Below, piece by piece: positions 1-6,452 of a stretch of 8,284 bases of DNA; the first letter of the stretch is position 1, and each line of letters opens with the position of its first letter. The notes below the pieces were generated by a model that was not told where the DNA came from, searched no databases, and worked only from the letters and a program-made list of their open reading frames with translations. The stretch is from Neisseriaceae bacterium (GTDB lineage Bacteria > Pseudomonadota > Gammaproteobacteria > Burkholderiales > UBA11063). Both the position numbers and the translations under genes were made by a program. The DNA lies in NCBI GenBank assembly GCA_947470205.1, contig CANISK010000056.1, positions 1 to 8,284 on the forward strand, given 5' to 3'.

Positions 1-1
1 A

Positions 2-154
2 CAATCCACTCTTACTAAATCAGATTTAAGTATTGAAGTATGCTCTTTGTGTCATCCGTTTTACTCTGGTAAACAACGCTTGGTTGATAGCGCTGGTCGA
101 GTGGACAAGTTCCGTCAAAAATACGCAAGTTACACCAAAAGAACAGCAAAATAA
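2..154 (+). CDS. rpmE: 50S ribosomal protein L31, 3' part
   Basis: The visible 50 codons are the C-terminal part of bacterial ribosomal protein L31, a small component of the large subunit that contacts the 30S head and helps bridge the subunits. The frame reads [15 protein letters not shown], then [11 protein letters not shown], which are the family's C-terminal signatures. The CSLC pair is the second half of the zinc-binding set of C+ type L31; the first cysteine pair would lie upstream of the window. The frame ends at TAA 152-154 with a basic tail (TKRTAK). A strong terminator follows 28 bases later. The start codon is missing only because the window begins inside the gene; I see no sign of damage. 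Identification is firm. Confidence 0.95.
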   Translation, partial: QSTLTKSDLSIEVCSLCHPFYSGKQRLVDSAGRVDKFRQKYASYTKRTAK

Positions 155-182
155 TTTTTTAAATTGTTCAACCCTGTATTAT

Positions 183-212
183 AAAAAGGTAGCTTAGCTA
201 CCTTTTTGTTTT
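183..212 (+). terminator. Rho-independent terminator after rpmE
   Basis: GGTAGC (188-193) pairs perfectly with GCTACC (197-202) around a TTA loop. The stem is extended by AAAAA (183-187) against TTTTT (203-207), and more T residues follow. The A-rich 5' arm makes it potentially bidirectional. It ends only 21 bases before the ATG of the glycosyltransferase gene, leaving no room for a normal promoter between them. That gene is therefore read either by leakage through this terminator or from a promoter lying within or before it. Confidence 0.9.
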
Positions 213-233
213 TAATGAGATGCATAAAACACA

Positions 234-1877
234 ATGTTAACGTATAATAAAAATAAACCACACAAAATTAAAAGAACCGATAAACCATGGTTATTGTTTA
301 TATTGGCTATTATTTGGGTGTTTGGAACTGTGTTTTTTCATTCTCCATGGGAGCCTTATGAGCCTTTTGTTTTTGCAGTAGTTAAAGGAATAGTTAGTAA
401 TAACTCATGGTTTGTGCCGTATATTTCTGGTGTACCGTATGCTGAAATTCAACCATTTTATTTTTGGTTCTATGCATCAATTATTAAATTGTTCAACATA
501 ACAGACATTAATTATATTGCAAATACAATTAGAATTATAAATACATTAATAATATTTGGTGTATTATTTGTGATGGGGCGTGTTGGATCTGGGCTTGTAT
601 CCTTTAAAAGTGGACGCACCACTATTTTGATTTTGATTAGCATGTTCGGTTTTGTTAATGTTGCTTATAAATTATCTCCAGATATACTGATATTATTTGG
701 AATGAGCTTATATTTGTATGCATTGCAAAAATATAAAACTTTACCAGGTATTTCTAGTTGGATATTATTTTTAGGATTATTATTTTTATCAATTCATTTT
801 ACTTGCGAATTTTTGTTTATATCCATTATTACGTTGTTTTTATTGCCTATCCTTGATGATCATTGGCGCAATGTAAAATATTTTATTACAACCTCCATTG
901 GGTTGTTATTATTTATGATTATATTTTATTTATACTGCATACAATTACAGCATGTAAATATAGAATTTTTTCATCAATGGAAATCTCGTTACTTCAATTT
1001 ATTTAAACGTGACAATTATAATTTTTGGATACACACATACAATACGTTACAATTTTTATTGTGGTATGTGGCACCAGGGTGGGTTTTAATGTTTTGGAGT
1101 ATTTGGAAGCGAAGAGATAACATATTTCAAGATAAAACTATTGAAGTGGGTGTTGTGTTATTTATATTATTTTTTATATTTGCATGTATTAGCGGGAATA
1201 ATCCTGAAGATGTTATATTTCCTGTTATACTCATTGTGCCATTAATTGGAGCTATGGAGGTTGATTCTATAAAGATCACTATAGTCTCATTTTTTAATTC
1301 ATTTAGTATTATAGCATTTGGCTTTATCGGGTTTTTGTTGTGGATTGGATATTTTATATTAAATATACCAAATGTGCATAATAAATTTTTTAGGTATATA
1401 ATTAGTATTGCACAAGATTATAAACACCATTTTCATGCTTGGCAAATACTTCTTGCAACACTAATAACAGTTATCTGGCTGATTATGATAACAAGGCGTC
1501 ATATTCGTGGACGTGAAATGGTAACCAACTGGGCGTGTGGATCTACATTTGTACTGATATTATCATTGGCTTTGTGGTTACCATGGTTTGATTCGGTTCT
1601 TACGTTTAAACCGATTGTTGATGCTAGTTTAAAATATCTCAATAAAAATAAATGCATTGCAACCAATCAACCAAACTCAACTCAAATGGCATTGTGGTAT
1701 TATTATCATAATATAAACCTTATTCCTACATTCATAAATCTCAATAATAGCATATGCAATCAAGGGGTGGTGGCAACAGAAAACCCAAATATAATTGATG
1801 AGAAAGAATGGCGAATTGTATGGATGGGCAGACGTCCTATAGATAGAAAGATATACTACGTTATAAAACACAAATAA
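234..1877 (+). CDS. ArnT/PMT-like integral membrane glycosyltransferase (GT-C fold)
   Basis: A 547-residue polytopic inner-membrane protein with about a dozen hydrophobic segments, beginning at residues 18-36 and followed by the first periplasmic loop. It ends in a soluble tail of about 75 residues (about 475-547). This is the layout of ArnT/PMT-family GT-C enzymes, which transfer a sugar from a polyprenyl-phosphate carrier to lipid A, glycan or protein on the periplasmic side. The first loop matches the family pattern: PWEPYEPF (38-45), then SWFVPYISGVPYAEIQPFYFW (58-78, split here at the family's two loop motifs). The usual PDE acidic pair reads P41-Y42-E43, and the usual E-K-P-P reads E71-I-Q-P, so key loop residues are changed (see findings). 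The start is the only sensible ATG; a nearby ATG at 221 hits a stop after a few codons. No clear Shine-Dalgarno is seen. The family call is good; donor and acceptor are unknown. Confidence 0.8.
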   Translation: MLTYNKNKPHKIKRTDKPWLLFILAIIWVFGTVFFHSPWEPYEPFVFAVVKGIVSNNSWFVPYISGVPYAEIQPFYFWFYASIIKLFNITDINYIANTIRIINTLIIFGVLFVMGRVGSGLVSFKSGRTTILILISMFGFVNVAYKLSPDILILFGMSLYLYALQKYKTLPGISSWILFLGLLFLSIHFTCEFLFISIITLFLLPILDDHWRNVKYFITTSIGLLLFMIIFYLYCIQLQHVNIEFFHQWKSRYFNLFKRDNYNFWIHTYNTLQFLLWYVAPGWVLMFWSIWKRRDNIFQDKTIEVGVVLFILFFIFACISGNNPEDVIFPVILIVPLIGAMEVDSIKITIVSFFNSFSIIAFGFIGFLLWIGYFILNIPNVHNKFFRYIISIAQDYKHHFHAWQILLATLITVIWLIMITRRHIRGREMVTNWACGSTFVLILSLALWLPWFDSVLTFKPIVDASLKYLNKNKCIATNQPNSTQMALWYYYHNINLIPTFINLNNSICNQGVVATENPNIIDEKEWRIVWMGRRPIDRKIYYVIKHK

Positions 1878-1920
1878 CCCATACTCTTTGATTTTAAAGC
1901 ATATGCTGTGTTAAAAACCT

Positions 1921-1970
1921 AAAAAATTGCTTACGATGAGACATTTAGTCCGTCAGCGTCGCAATTTTTT
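1921..1970 (+). terminator. Long hairpin with T tract, likely terminator
   Basis: AAAAAATTGC (1921-1930) and GCAATTTTTT (1961-1970) are perfect 10-bp reverse complements. The 30 bases between them can pair further: ACG/CGT, TGA/TCA and GAC/GTC closing an ATTTA loop, with one mismatch, a small internal loop and a two-base bulge. The 3' T tract fits an intrinsic terminator for the glycosyltransferase gene, whose stop lies 43 bases upstream. The A tract on the other arm would also serve minus-strand transcripts. It could alternatively act as a leader structure for the ABC-F gene downstream. Confidence 0.7.
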
Positions 1971-2022
1971 ACGTTTCGCCTTGCCCATGTTTCAAACTCT
2001 TCGAGTATGTGCTAACAACTAG
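1936..2022 (+). CDS. Possible small open frame before the ABC-F gene, unrecognised
   Basis: An open frame of 28 codons runs from ATG 1936 to TAG 2020-2022; an in-frame TTG at 1927 is an alternative start. The product would be very basic, with five arginines (MRHLVRQRRNFLRF at the start) and a short FALPMF hydrophobic patch. I do not recognise it. It lies in a patch richer in G+C than the genes around it, which is the main reason to list it. Against it: no Shine-Dalgarno is visible, and its first 35 bases lie inside the hairpin at 1921-1970. It could be a leader peptide for the ABC-F gene starting 46 bases later, a gene remnant, or chance. Confidence 0.2.
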   Translation: MRHLVRQRRNFLRFALPMFQTLRVCANN

Positions 2023-2025
2023 AGA

Positions 2026-2041
2026 GATATTTTTGAATATC
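2026..2041. repeat. Short inverted repeat upstream of the ABC-F start
   Basis: GATATT (2026-2031) and AATATC (2036-2041) are exact reverse complements around a TTTG loop, ending 26 bases before the ABC-F ATG. It could be a small leader hairpin or an operator half-site pair. In such AT-rich DNA a 6-bp match can also arise by chance. No convincing -35/-10 pair is visible nearby. Confidence 0.3.
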
Positions 2042-2067
2042 AATTATTTTAATAGAAAAGTACAAAT

Positions 2068-3906
2068 ATGTTAAGTTTACAAGAGTTAAAACTAGCCTAC
2101 GGCAGTAAAGTATTATTTGAAAAAGCCAACCTTAATTTATATAAAAATCAACGTGTGGGGTTGGTGGGGCAAAATGGCACCGGTAAAACATCTTTATTTA
2201 AAATGTTACTTGGAAAAATATCACCAGACTCAGGTGATTATAACCTCACTAAAGATATCACCATTGGTTATGTAGAGCAAGAAATTCATGATGTTGATCA
2301 ACTACTCGTGGATTATGTTTTAAGTGTACACCCGCTGATAATTGGAGAACACACAGATTTACCAGAGTATTATAAACTTCAACCGCAGGTTGAGAAAATG
2401 CTTAAAAGCTTAGGATTTGAAGAGGAAGAGCTGTACCTTCCTTTATCTAATTTTTCCGGTGGTTGGCAAATGCGAGCAAGTCTTGCGCGTGCGCTTTTTA
2501 CACCTTCAGATATGTTATTATTAGACGAGCCCACCAATCATCTAGACGTTGAAACCGTTATTTGGCTTGAGGATTGGCTCAAAGCATACACTGGTCTTGC
2601 GGTTATCATATCTCATGATCGCGAATTCTTAGATAGCGTTGCAACGCATATTGTTGCCATTAGTGGTAAACAACTTATTTTGTATACCGGCAATTACTCT
2701 ACTTATCAAAACACCAAATATATGCAATATGAACAACAGATGAAACAGATCGAGAAAAGTCGTGACAAAATAGCACATTTACAAAAATTTGTGGATAGAT
2801 TTAAAGCTAAAGCGTCACTTGCTAAGCAAGCGCAAAGTAAAATGAAAATGATAGAAAAAATTAAAGTATCAGACGCGCTTCCACGGGATTTAGAATTCAA
2901 AATTGATTTTATGGAACCGGAGTATTCGGTTGATAAACTAATTAGTATTGCTCATGCGGATTTTGGCTATGGAGATAATGTGTTAATAAGCGATGTACAT
3001 TTTGAAGTATTTCAAGATAGTAGAATTGGGTTACTGGGTAGGAATGGGGTAGGTAAATCAACTCTCATTAAAGGAATTCTGACCAATAAAACTAAGTTAA
3101 ATGGGATTATAGACATTAACAGTAAAATTAAAATTGGGTATTTTGCACAAAATACTGTTGATGGGTTAGATTTAAATGACACACCACTTAGTTATTTTAT
3201 ACGCAATAACCCAGATAAAAAGGAAAATGAATTACGGGCATATTTAGGTAAATATGGTTTTGCAGGAGACAAGGCACATGAGAGAATTAAAGTATTTTCT
3301 GGGGGTGAAAAGGCACGTTTAACGATTGCAAATATTATTTATCAAAAACCAAATCTATTATTCTTAGATGAGCCCACAAACCATTTAGATATGAACATGA
3401 GAGAGGAGCTTGCATCTGCAATTGGTCAATTTAATGGTGGAGTTGTGATTGTATCGCATGATAAATTTTTATTACAAAGTATTGTGGATGAGTTTTATCT
3501 TATTTATAATCATAAACTAACCAAATTTGATGGAGACTTAGAAGACTATCATAAGTTTTTATTGCAAGATAATATCAACCAAAAAGCACGAACCAAGAGC
3601 TCTAACGCAAAAAAACCCAAGGATAATCTAGATACAACACCAACGACATTAAAAATTAATACCAAACCTGACAATATAACAAATACTATAAAACTCGCGC
3701 ATGACATGAAAATTATAGAAGATAAAATCGCCAAAACAAATACGATAATTATTGAATGTGTGGATAAAATAGCAAATATTGACATGAATGATAATTCAAA
3801 ACACAAAGAGTATGAAATTTGTAGCAATATGTATACTGAGGCAACTACGGAGTTAGAGCTTTTAGAGAATAAATGGTTGCAATTACAACAAAAATTGGAG
3901 CGATAA
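2068..3906 (+). CDS. ABC-F family ATPase, YheS type
   Basis: A 612-residue soluble protein with two ABC ATPase domains in tandem and no membrane segments. ABC-F proteins bind the ribosomal E site and act on stalled or arrested translation. Domain 1 has Walker A GQNGTGKT (34-41), signature SGGWQ (130-134), Walker B ending DEP (153-155) and switch HD (183-184). The linker, about residues 205-285, is rich in charge, and its segment LAKQAQSKMKM is the P-site tRNA interaction motif of this family. Domain 2 has GRNGVGKS (324-331), SGGEK (411-415), DEP (434-436) and HD (464-465). The blocks around SGGWQMR, VIWLEDWLKAY and YTGNYS match E. coli YheS closely. Both catalytic glutamates (154, 435) are present, so it should be active. 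The region between Walker A and signature 1, where the arm subdomain sits, is shorter than I recall for YheS. The tail after about 505 is a polar linker followed by a probable coiled coil (about 540-612). The Shine-Dalgarno is weak (AGAAAAG). Confidence 0.93.
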   Translation: MLSLQELKLAYGSKVLFEKANLNLYKNQRVGLVGQNGTGKTSLFKMLLGKISPDSGDYNLTKDITIGYVEQEIHDVDQLLVDYVLSVHPLIIGEHTDLPEYYKLQPQVEKMLKSLGFEEEELYLPLSNFSGGWQMRASLARALFTPSDMLLLDEPTNHLDVETVIWLEDWLKAYTGLAVIISHDREFLDSVATHIVAISGKQLILYTGNYSTYQNTKYMQYEQQMKQIEKSRDKIAHLQKFVDRFKAKASLAKQAQSKMKMIEKIKVSDALPRDLEFKIDFMEPEYSVDKLISIAHADFGYGDNVLISDVHFEVFQDSRIGLLGRNGVGKSTLIKGILTNKTKLNGIIDINSKIKIGYFAQNTVDGLDLNDTPLSYFIRNNPDKKENELRAYLGKYGFAGDKAHERIKVFSGGEKARLTIANIIYQKPNLLFLDEPTNHLDMNMREELASAIGQFNGGVVIVSHDKFLLQSIVDEFYLIYNHKLTKFDGDLEDYHKFLLQDNINQKARTKSSNAKKPKDNLDTTPTTLKINTKPDNITNTIKLAHDMKIIEDKIAKTNTIIIECVDKIANIDMNDNSKHKEYEICSNMYTEATTELELLENKWLQLQQKLER

Positions 3907-3916
3907 AAACTACAAA

Positions 3917-4036
3917 TTAATGCATAGTATCAATTTTTAATTCTTGTTTAATTTTATCCAGCTCTTTCTTGATTAACTTGCTATAATGAACCATTAAATA
4001 CCAATCAATATTATAAGAATGGCACTCAAGATGCAA
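3917..4036 (-). CDS. Possible small gene downstream of the FAD oxidoreductase, unrecognised
   Basis: Directly after the oxidoreductase stop, the same frame stays open for 41 codons to TAA at 3917-3919. A TTG at 4034-4036 would give 39 residues. An AAGGA (minus strand, 4047-4051) inside the last codons of the oxidoreductase gene sits 10 bases before that TTG, a workable Shine-Dalgarno. An internal ATG at 3992-3994 would give 25 residues. The product would have an aromatic, Cys/His-containing front (HLECHSYNIDWYLM) and a charged, helix-prone back (SKLIKKELDKIKQELK). I do not recognise the family. If real, it leaves only 10 bases to the convergent ABC-F gene and would be translationally coupled to the oxidoreductase. 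Chance, a gene remnant, or a readthrough extension remain possible. Confidence 0.4.
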   Translation of the reverse strand: MHLECHSYNIDWYLMVHYSKLIKKELDKIKQELKIDTMH

Positions 4037-4039
4037 TAT

Positions 4040-5479
4040 TTACCAGTCCTTCATTTTAAAATATAAAACACCTAAATTTGACATTAAATCTTGTAGTGTC
4101 TCATTCCTCGGGACGCTAATATGGTTTAATTGTTTAAAGAAATCAATATTTGTGGTGTCTCCAGTTATGGCTTCCACCATTACCCGTGCGGCAATATTGC
4201 TGATGTTTAGTCCATGTCCAGTAAATCCCTGTGCGTAGTATACGTTTTTATCTTCAGTGTAGCCTATATATGGGAGCTTATTTACGGTTGTGCTTTCAAG
4301 TCCTTCCCAAAAATGACTAACTCCCACTCCTTGTAATTGAGGAAATGTGTTGATAAGTTCATTATAAAGACTAAGAAAGGCAGATTTTTTATCATAGCTC
4401 CCCTGGGGAGCACCGCCACCAAATAACAAACTATTATCTTCAGTCAAGCGATAATAATTCATAACATTTCTAGTATCGTATACCGCCATATTATTTTTAA
4501 TGAGTGATGTGGCAATTGTCTGTGGTAATGGTGTGGTTGTGAGCACTATATCTCGCACGGCGATTGTTTTATTGCTAATGCCTTGGTATATTTGAGTGGA
4601 AGAAAAATTTGCTGCTAAGATGATTTTATTAGCGGTGATGGTAAATTTATCTTTTATTGTGACATCAAATTTGTCAGATTGTTCATTTTTTTCTACATTA
4701 GATACAGGGCTATAAGTATATATTGATATTTGTTGTTTAAAATTGGTAGTTAATATGTTTGTGATACCTAATAGGTAATTTAATGGGTTAATATGTGCGC
4801 TAGTTTTATCATAAAGCATACCGTGATATAAATCTGATGCTAGAATGTCTCTGGTATCTTTGGTGTTGTAAAGCTCCATATTGTGATAATTAAATGTAGA
4901 TTTGAGCAATTCATATTCATTTTTTAAATCTTCAAAATCTTCTGGTTTGTAAGCAACCCCACCAATACCATTTATCCAGTGACAATCAATACCATATGTA
5001 TTGATATTACGTCGTACATCACTAACCGAATTAACAGATAATGGCCATAGTTTTTTTGCCAAGTCTACATCATATTTATCAATAACATATTGCATAGATT
5101 CTTCGTAACCTACGGATAATTGTCCGCCATTTATCCCGCTTGCACCTGAGCCAATTTCGTCACTCTCGACAAGTATAATATCCGATATTCCCGCTCTTGC
5201 GAGGTTAAGAGCTGTAGTAATACCAGTTAACCCGCCACCAATAATACAAATATTACATTTAATATCTCTGTTTAGGCTATTTTGTGGGGATTCATATTTG
5301 CGATTAGCATAATAAAATGATTGATGACTATCTGTATTTGTGATATCTGTTGTAATGTTTTGTGGTGTTAAAATTACGTTTTTATCTGTATTGGGTGTGG
5401 CTATTGCCTTTGTTACTATGACGGCACCACTGATTGCGAGAGTATTTTTAAGTAAAGTTCTACGAGTGGAATTGTTCAT
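4040..5479 (-). CDS. Tat-exported FAD-dependent oxidoreductase, DAO/PuuB-like
   Basis: A 479-residue flavoprotein of the D-amino-acid-oxidase superfamily, closest in pattern to gamma-glutamylputrescine oxidase (PuuB/OrdL), which oxidises amines or amino acids with FAD. The N-terminus is a twin-arginine signal: T5-R6-R7-T-L-L-K, a hydrophobic stretch (about 12-27) and an AIA cleavage-like site, so the mature enzyme should be periplasmic. The FAD fold follows: SFYYA (54-58), CNICIIGGGLTG (75-86, the dinucleotide-binding glycine motif), E105 at the end of strand 2, and GSGASGINGGQLSVGY (110-125). Near the C-terminus are LLFGGG, FWEGLEST and QGFTGHGLN, the substrate- and FAD-closing blocks of the family. 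The end (LGVLYFKMKDW) matches the family's usual end, so the gene is complete. Its start is supported by AAGGA (minus strand, 5488-5492) eight bases upstream. It stands alone behind its own promoter. The substrate cannot be told from sequence. Confidence 0.88.
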   Translation of the reverse strand: MNNSTRRTLLKNTLAISGAVIVTKAIATPNTDKNVILTPQNITTDITNTDSHQSFYYANRKYESPQNSLNRDIKCNICIIGGGLTGITTALNLARAGISDIILVESDEIGSGASGINGGQLSVGYEESMQYVIDKYDVDLAKKLWPLSVNSVSDVRRNINTYGIDCHWINGIGGVAYKPEDFEDLKNEYELLKSTFNYHNMELYNTKDTRDILASDLYHGMLYDKTSAHINPLNYLLGITNILTTNFKQQISIYTYSPVSNVEKNEQSDKFDVTIKDKFTITANKIILAANFSSTQIYQGISNKTIAVRDIVLTTTPLPQTIATSLIKNNMAVYDTRNVMNYYRLTEDNSLLFGGGAPQGSYDKKSAFLSLYNELINTFPQLQGVGVSHFWEGLESTTVNKLPYIGYTEDKNVYYAQGFTGHGLNISNIAARVMVEAITGDTTNIDFFKQLNHISVPRNETLQDLMSNLGVLYFKMKDW

Positions 5480-5543
5480 GGTTTACATCCTTGAATTGTG
5501 ATATTTTGGGTAAATAAAGTAAGCGTAATTGCATGAAAACATA

Positions 5544-5573
5544 ATTATACTGTATCATTATTTTTGATGTGAA
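5544..5573 (-). promoter_or_regulatory. Sigma-70-type promoter for the FAD oxidoreductase
   Basis: On the minus strand, TTCACA (5568-5573, five of six to the -35 consensus) is followed after 18 bases by a perfect TATAAT (5544-5549). Transcription would start near 5537, giving an untranslated leader of roughly 60 bases before the oxidoreductase ATG. It is the best promoter match in the window. Confidence 0.6.
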
Positions 5574-5595
5574 TATATGTGCATTCGGACAAAAA

Positions 5596-5606
5596 TATGA
5601 TAAAAT
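5596..5606 (+). promoter_or_regulatory. Possible -10 region of the yraN-HIT-dnaE cluster
   Basis: TATGAT (5596-5601, five of six) runs into TAAAAT (5601-5606), giving two overlapping -10-like hexamers 39-44 bases before the yraN ATG. No good -35 is seen at normal spacing. An alternative is TTGATT (5611-5616) with TACAAT (5632-5637), but its spacer is only 15 bases and it would place the transcript start almost at the ATG. A promoter is expected here because the upstream gene is divergent. Confidence 0.3.
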
Positions 5607-5627
5607 AAATTTGATTTAAAATTTATT
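5604..5627. repeat. AT-rich inverted repeat between divergent genes
   Basis: AATAAATTT (5604-5612) and AAATTTATT (5619-5627) are exact 9-bp reverse complements around a six-base spacer. The repeat overlaps the possible start region of the yraN transcript, where a repressor operator could sit. All pairs are A-T, so a chance match in this composition is quite possible. Confidence 0.25.
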
Positions 5628-5644
5628 ACAGTACAATAAATAAT

Positions 5645-6001
5645 ATGAAAACTAATAATACACATTCGAAATCAATTGGTGCAATTGCCGAAGATATTGC
5701 CTATAGTTATTTACTAAAAGAAGGGCTGAGTTTGGTGGTTAAAAATTTTTATTCAAGATTTGGTGAAATTGATTTGATTATGAGAGATGACACTACTACT
5801 GTTTTTGTGGAGGTTAAGATGCGTACCAAGGGTTTTGACTGTGGAGTGGAGAGTATTACATATAAAAAACAGCAAAAGCTTGTCAAAACGGCTAATTATT
5901 ATTTATTAAGATATGCCAAAATTGATATTCCATGCAGATTTGATGCAGTGATTATCACCGATATTAATCATATCTCATGGTTAAAAAATATCATTTCTTA
6001 A
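5645..6001 (+). CDS. yraN: YraN/UPF0102 family endonuclease-like protein
   Basis: A 118-residue protein of the UPF0102 (YraN) family, which has a restriction-endonuclease-like fold related to Holliday-junction resolvases; its cellular role is not settled. The conserved order is present: GAIAEDIAYSYLLKEG (12-27, with the family glutamate E17), KNFYSRFGEIDLIMRD (33-48), FVEVKMR (54-60), KKQQKLVKTANYYL (74-87) and RFDAVII (98-104). E41-x-D43 with E56-V-K58 forms the presumed metal-binding nuclease core, and all these residues are intact. Length is normal. No Shine-Dalgarno is visible; the region before the ATG is only A/T. It is the first gene of a tight cluster with the HIT gene (17 bases downstream) and dnaE. 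Confidence 0.9.
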   Translation: MKTNNTHSKSIGAIAEDIAYSYLLKEGLSLVVKNFYSRFGEIDLIMRDDTTTVFVEVKMRTKGFDCGVESITYKKQQKLVKTANYYLLRYAKIDIPCRFDAVIITDINHISWLKNIIS

Positions 6002-6018
6002 ATCTTGAAAGTAAAATA

Positions 6019-6450
6019 ATGACATACTTCAATAACTGTATTTTATGCAATAAAAATACAAAAAATATTATTTATCAACATGAAATGTATCATATTTTAT
6101 TGGTTGAAGATAAATATTATCCCGGATATATTCAGTTGGTGATTAATGACCACATAAAAGAATTGACTGATTTAAACCATGCAAAAGCTCACGAAGTATT
6201 TGATGTGCTTTTAACATTAGAGCAAATTATTCGTGATATATTTAATCCAGATAAAGTAAATATCGCGATTTTTGGTAATATAGTTCCACATTTACATTTT
6301 CATATCATGCCAAGATTTAAATCCGATAGGCATTTTCCAAATCCAATTTGGGGGCAAGTAACCAATAATGAATATATGCCACTTCAGGATATAATAAATA
6401 AAAATATTCAATTAGTTCACCAAATTGAATTAATGTTTCAAGAAAAGTAA
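6019..6450 (+). CDS. HIT family protein (nucleotide hydrolase/transferase)
   Basis: A 143-residue histidine-triad protein. HIT proteins bind nucleotides and cleave or transfer phosphoramidate, adenylyl or dinucleoside-polyphosphate bonds through the central histidine. The triad is H91-L-H93-F-H95-I-M in VPHLHFHIMPRF. The front CILC pair (7-10) is common in these proteins and may bind metal. The segments DKYYPGYIQLV, ELTDL, PDKVNIAIFGN and HFPNPIWG match the betaproteobacterial subgroup as I remember it. I chose ATG 6019 because GAAAG (6007-6011) sits seven bases before it and the CILC block then starts at residue 7, as usual. An in-frame ATG at 5977 would add 14 unconserved residues and overlap yraN. 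The stop is two bases from the dnaE ATG, so the two are probably co-translated. The substrate is unknown. Confidence 0.9.
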   Translation: MTYFNNCILCNKNTKNIIYQHEMYHILLVEDKYYPGYIQLVINDHIKELTDLNHAKAHEVFDVLLTLEQIIRDIFNPDKVNIAIFGNIVPHLHFHIMPRFKSDRHFPNPIWGQVTNNEYMPLQDIINKNIQLVHQIELMFQEK

Positions 6451-6452
6451 TT

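Noticed and set aside
1953..1988. Minus-strand 11-codon frame encoding a very basic peptide (MGKAKRKKLRR)
   Set aside because: Too short to judge, overlaps the hairpin arm, and its Lys/Arg richness follows from the A-rich stem sequence. It competes with the plus-strand frame in the same patch.
3549..3827. Minus-strand open frame of 92 codons inside the ABC-F gene
   Set aside because: It lies opposite an intact, well-conserved gene, and its hydrophobic product is what A-rich sense codons give when read in antisense.
5977..6018. Upstream in-frame ATG extending the HIT protein by 14 residues
   Set aside because: It overlaps the yraN end by 25 bases and adds residues outside the family pattern, while ATG 6019 has a Shine-Dalgarno-like GAAAG at good distance.
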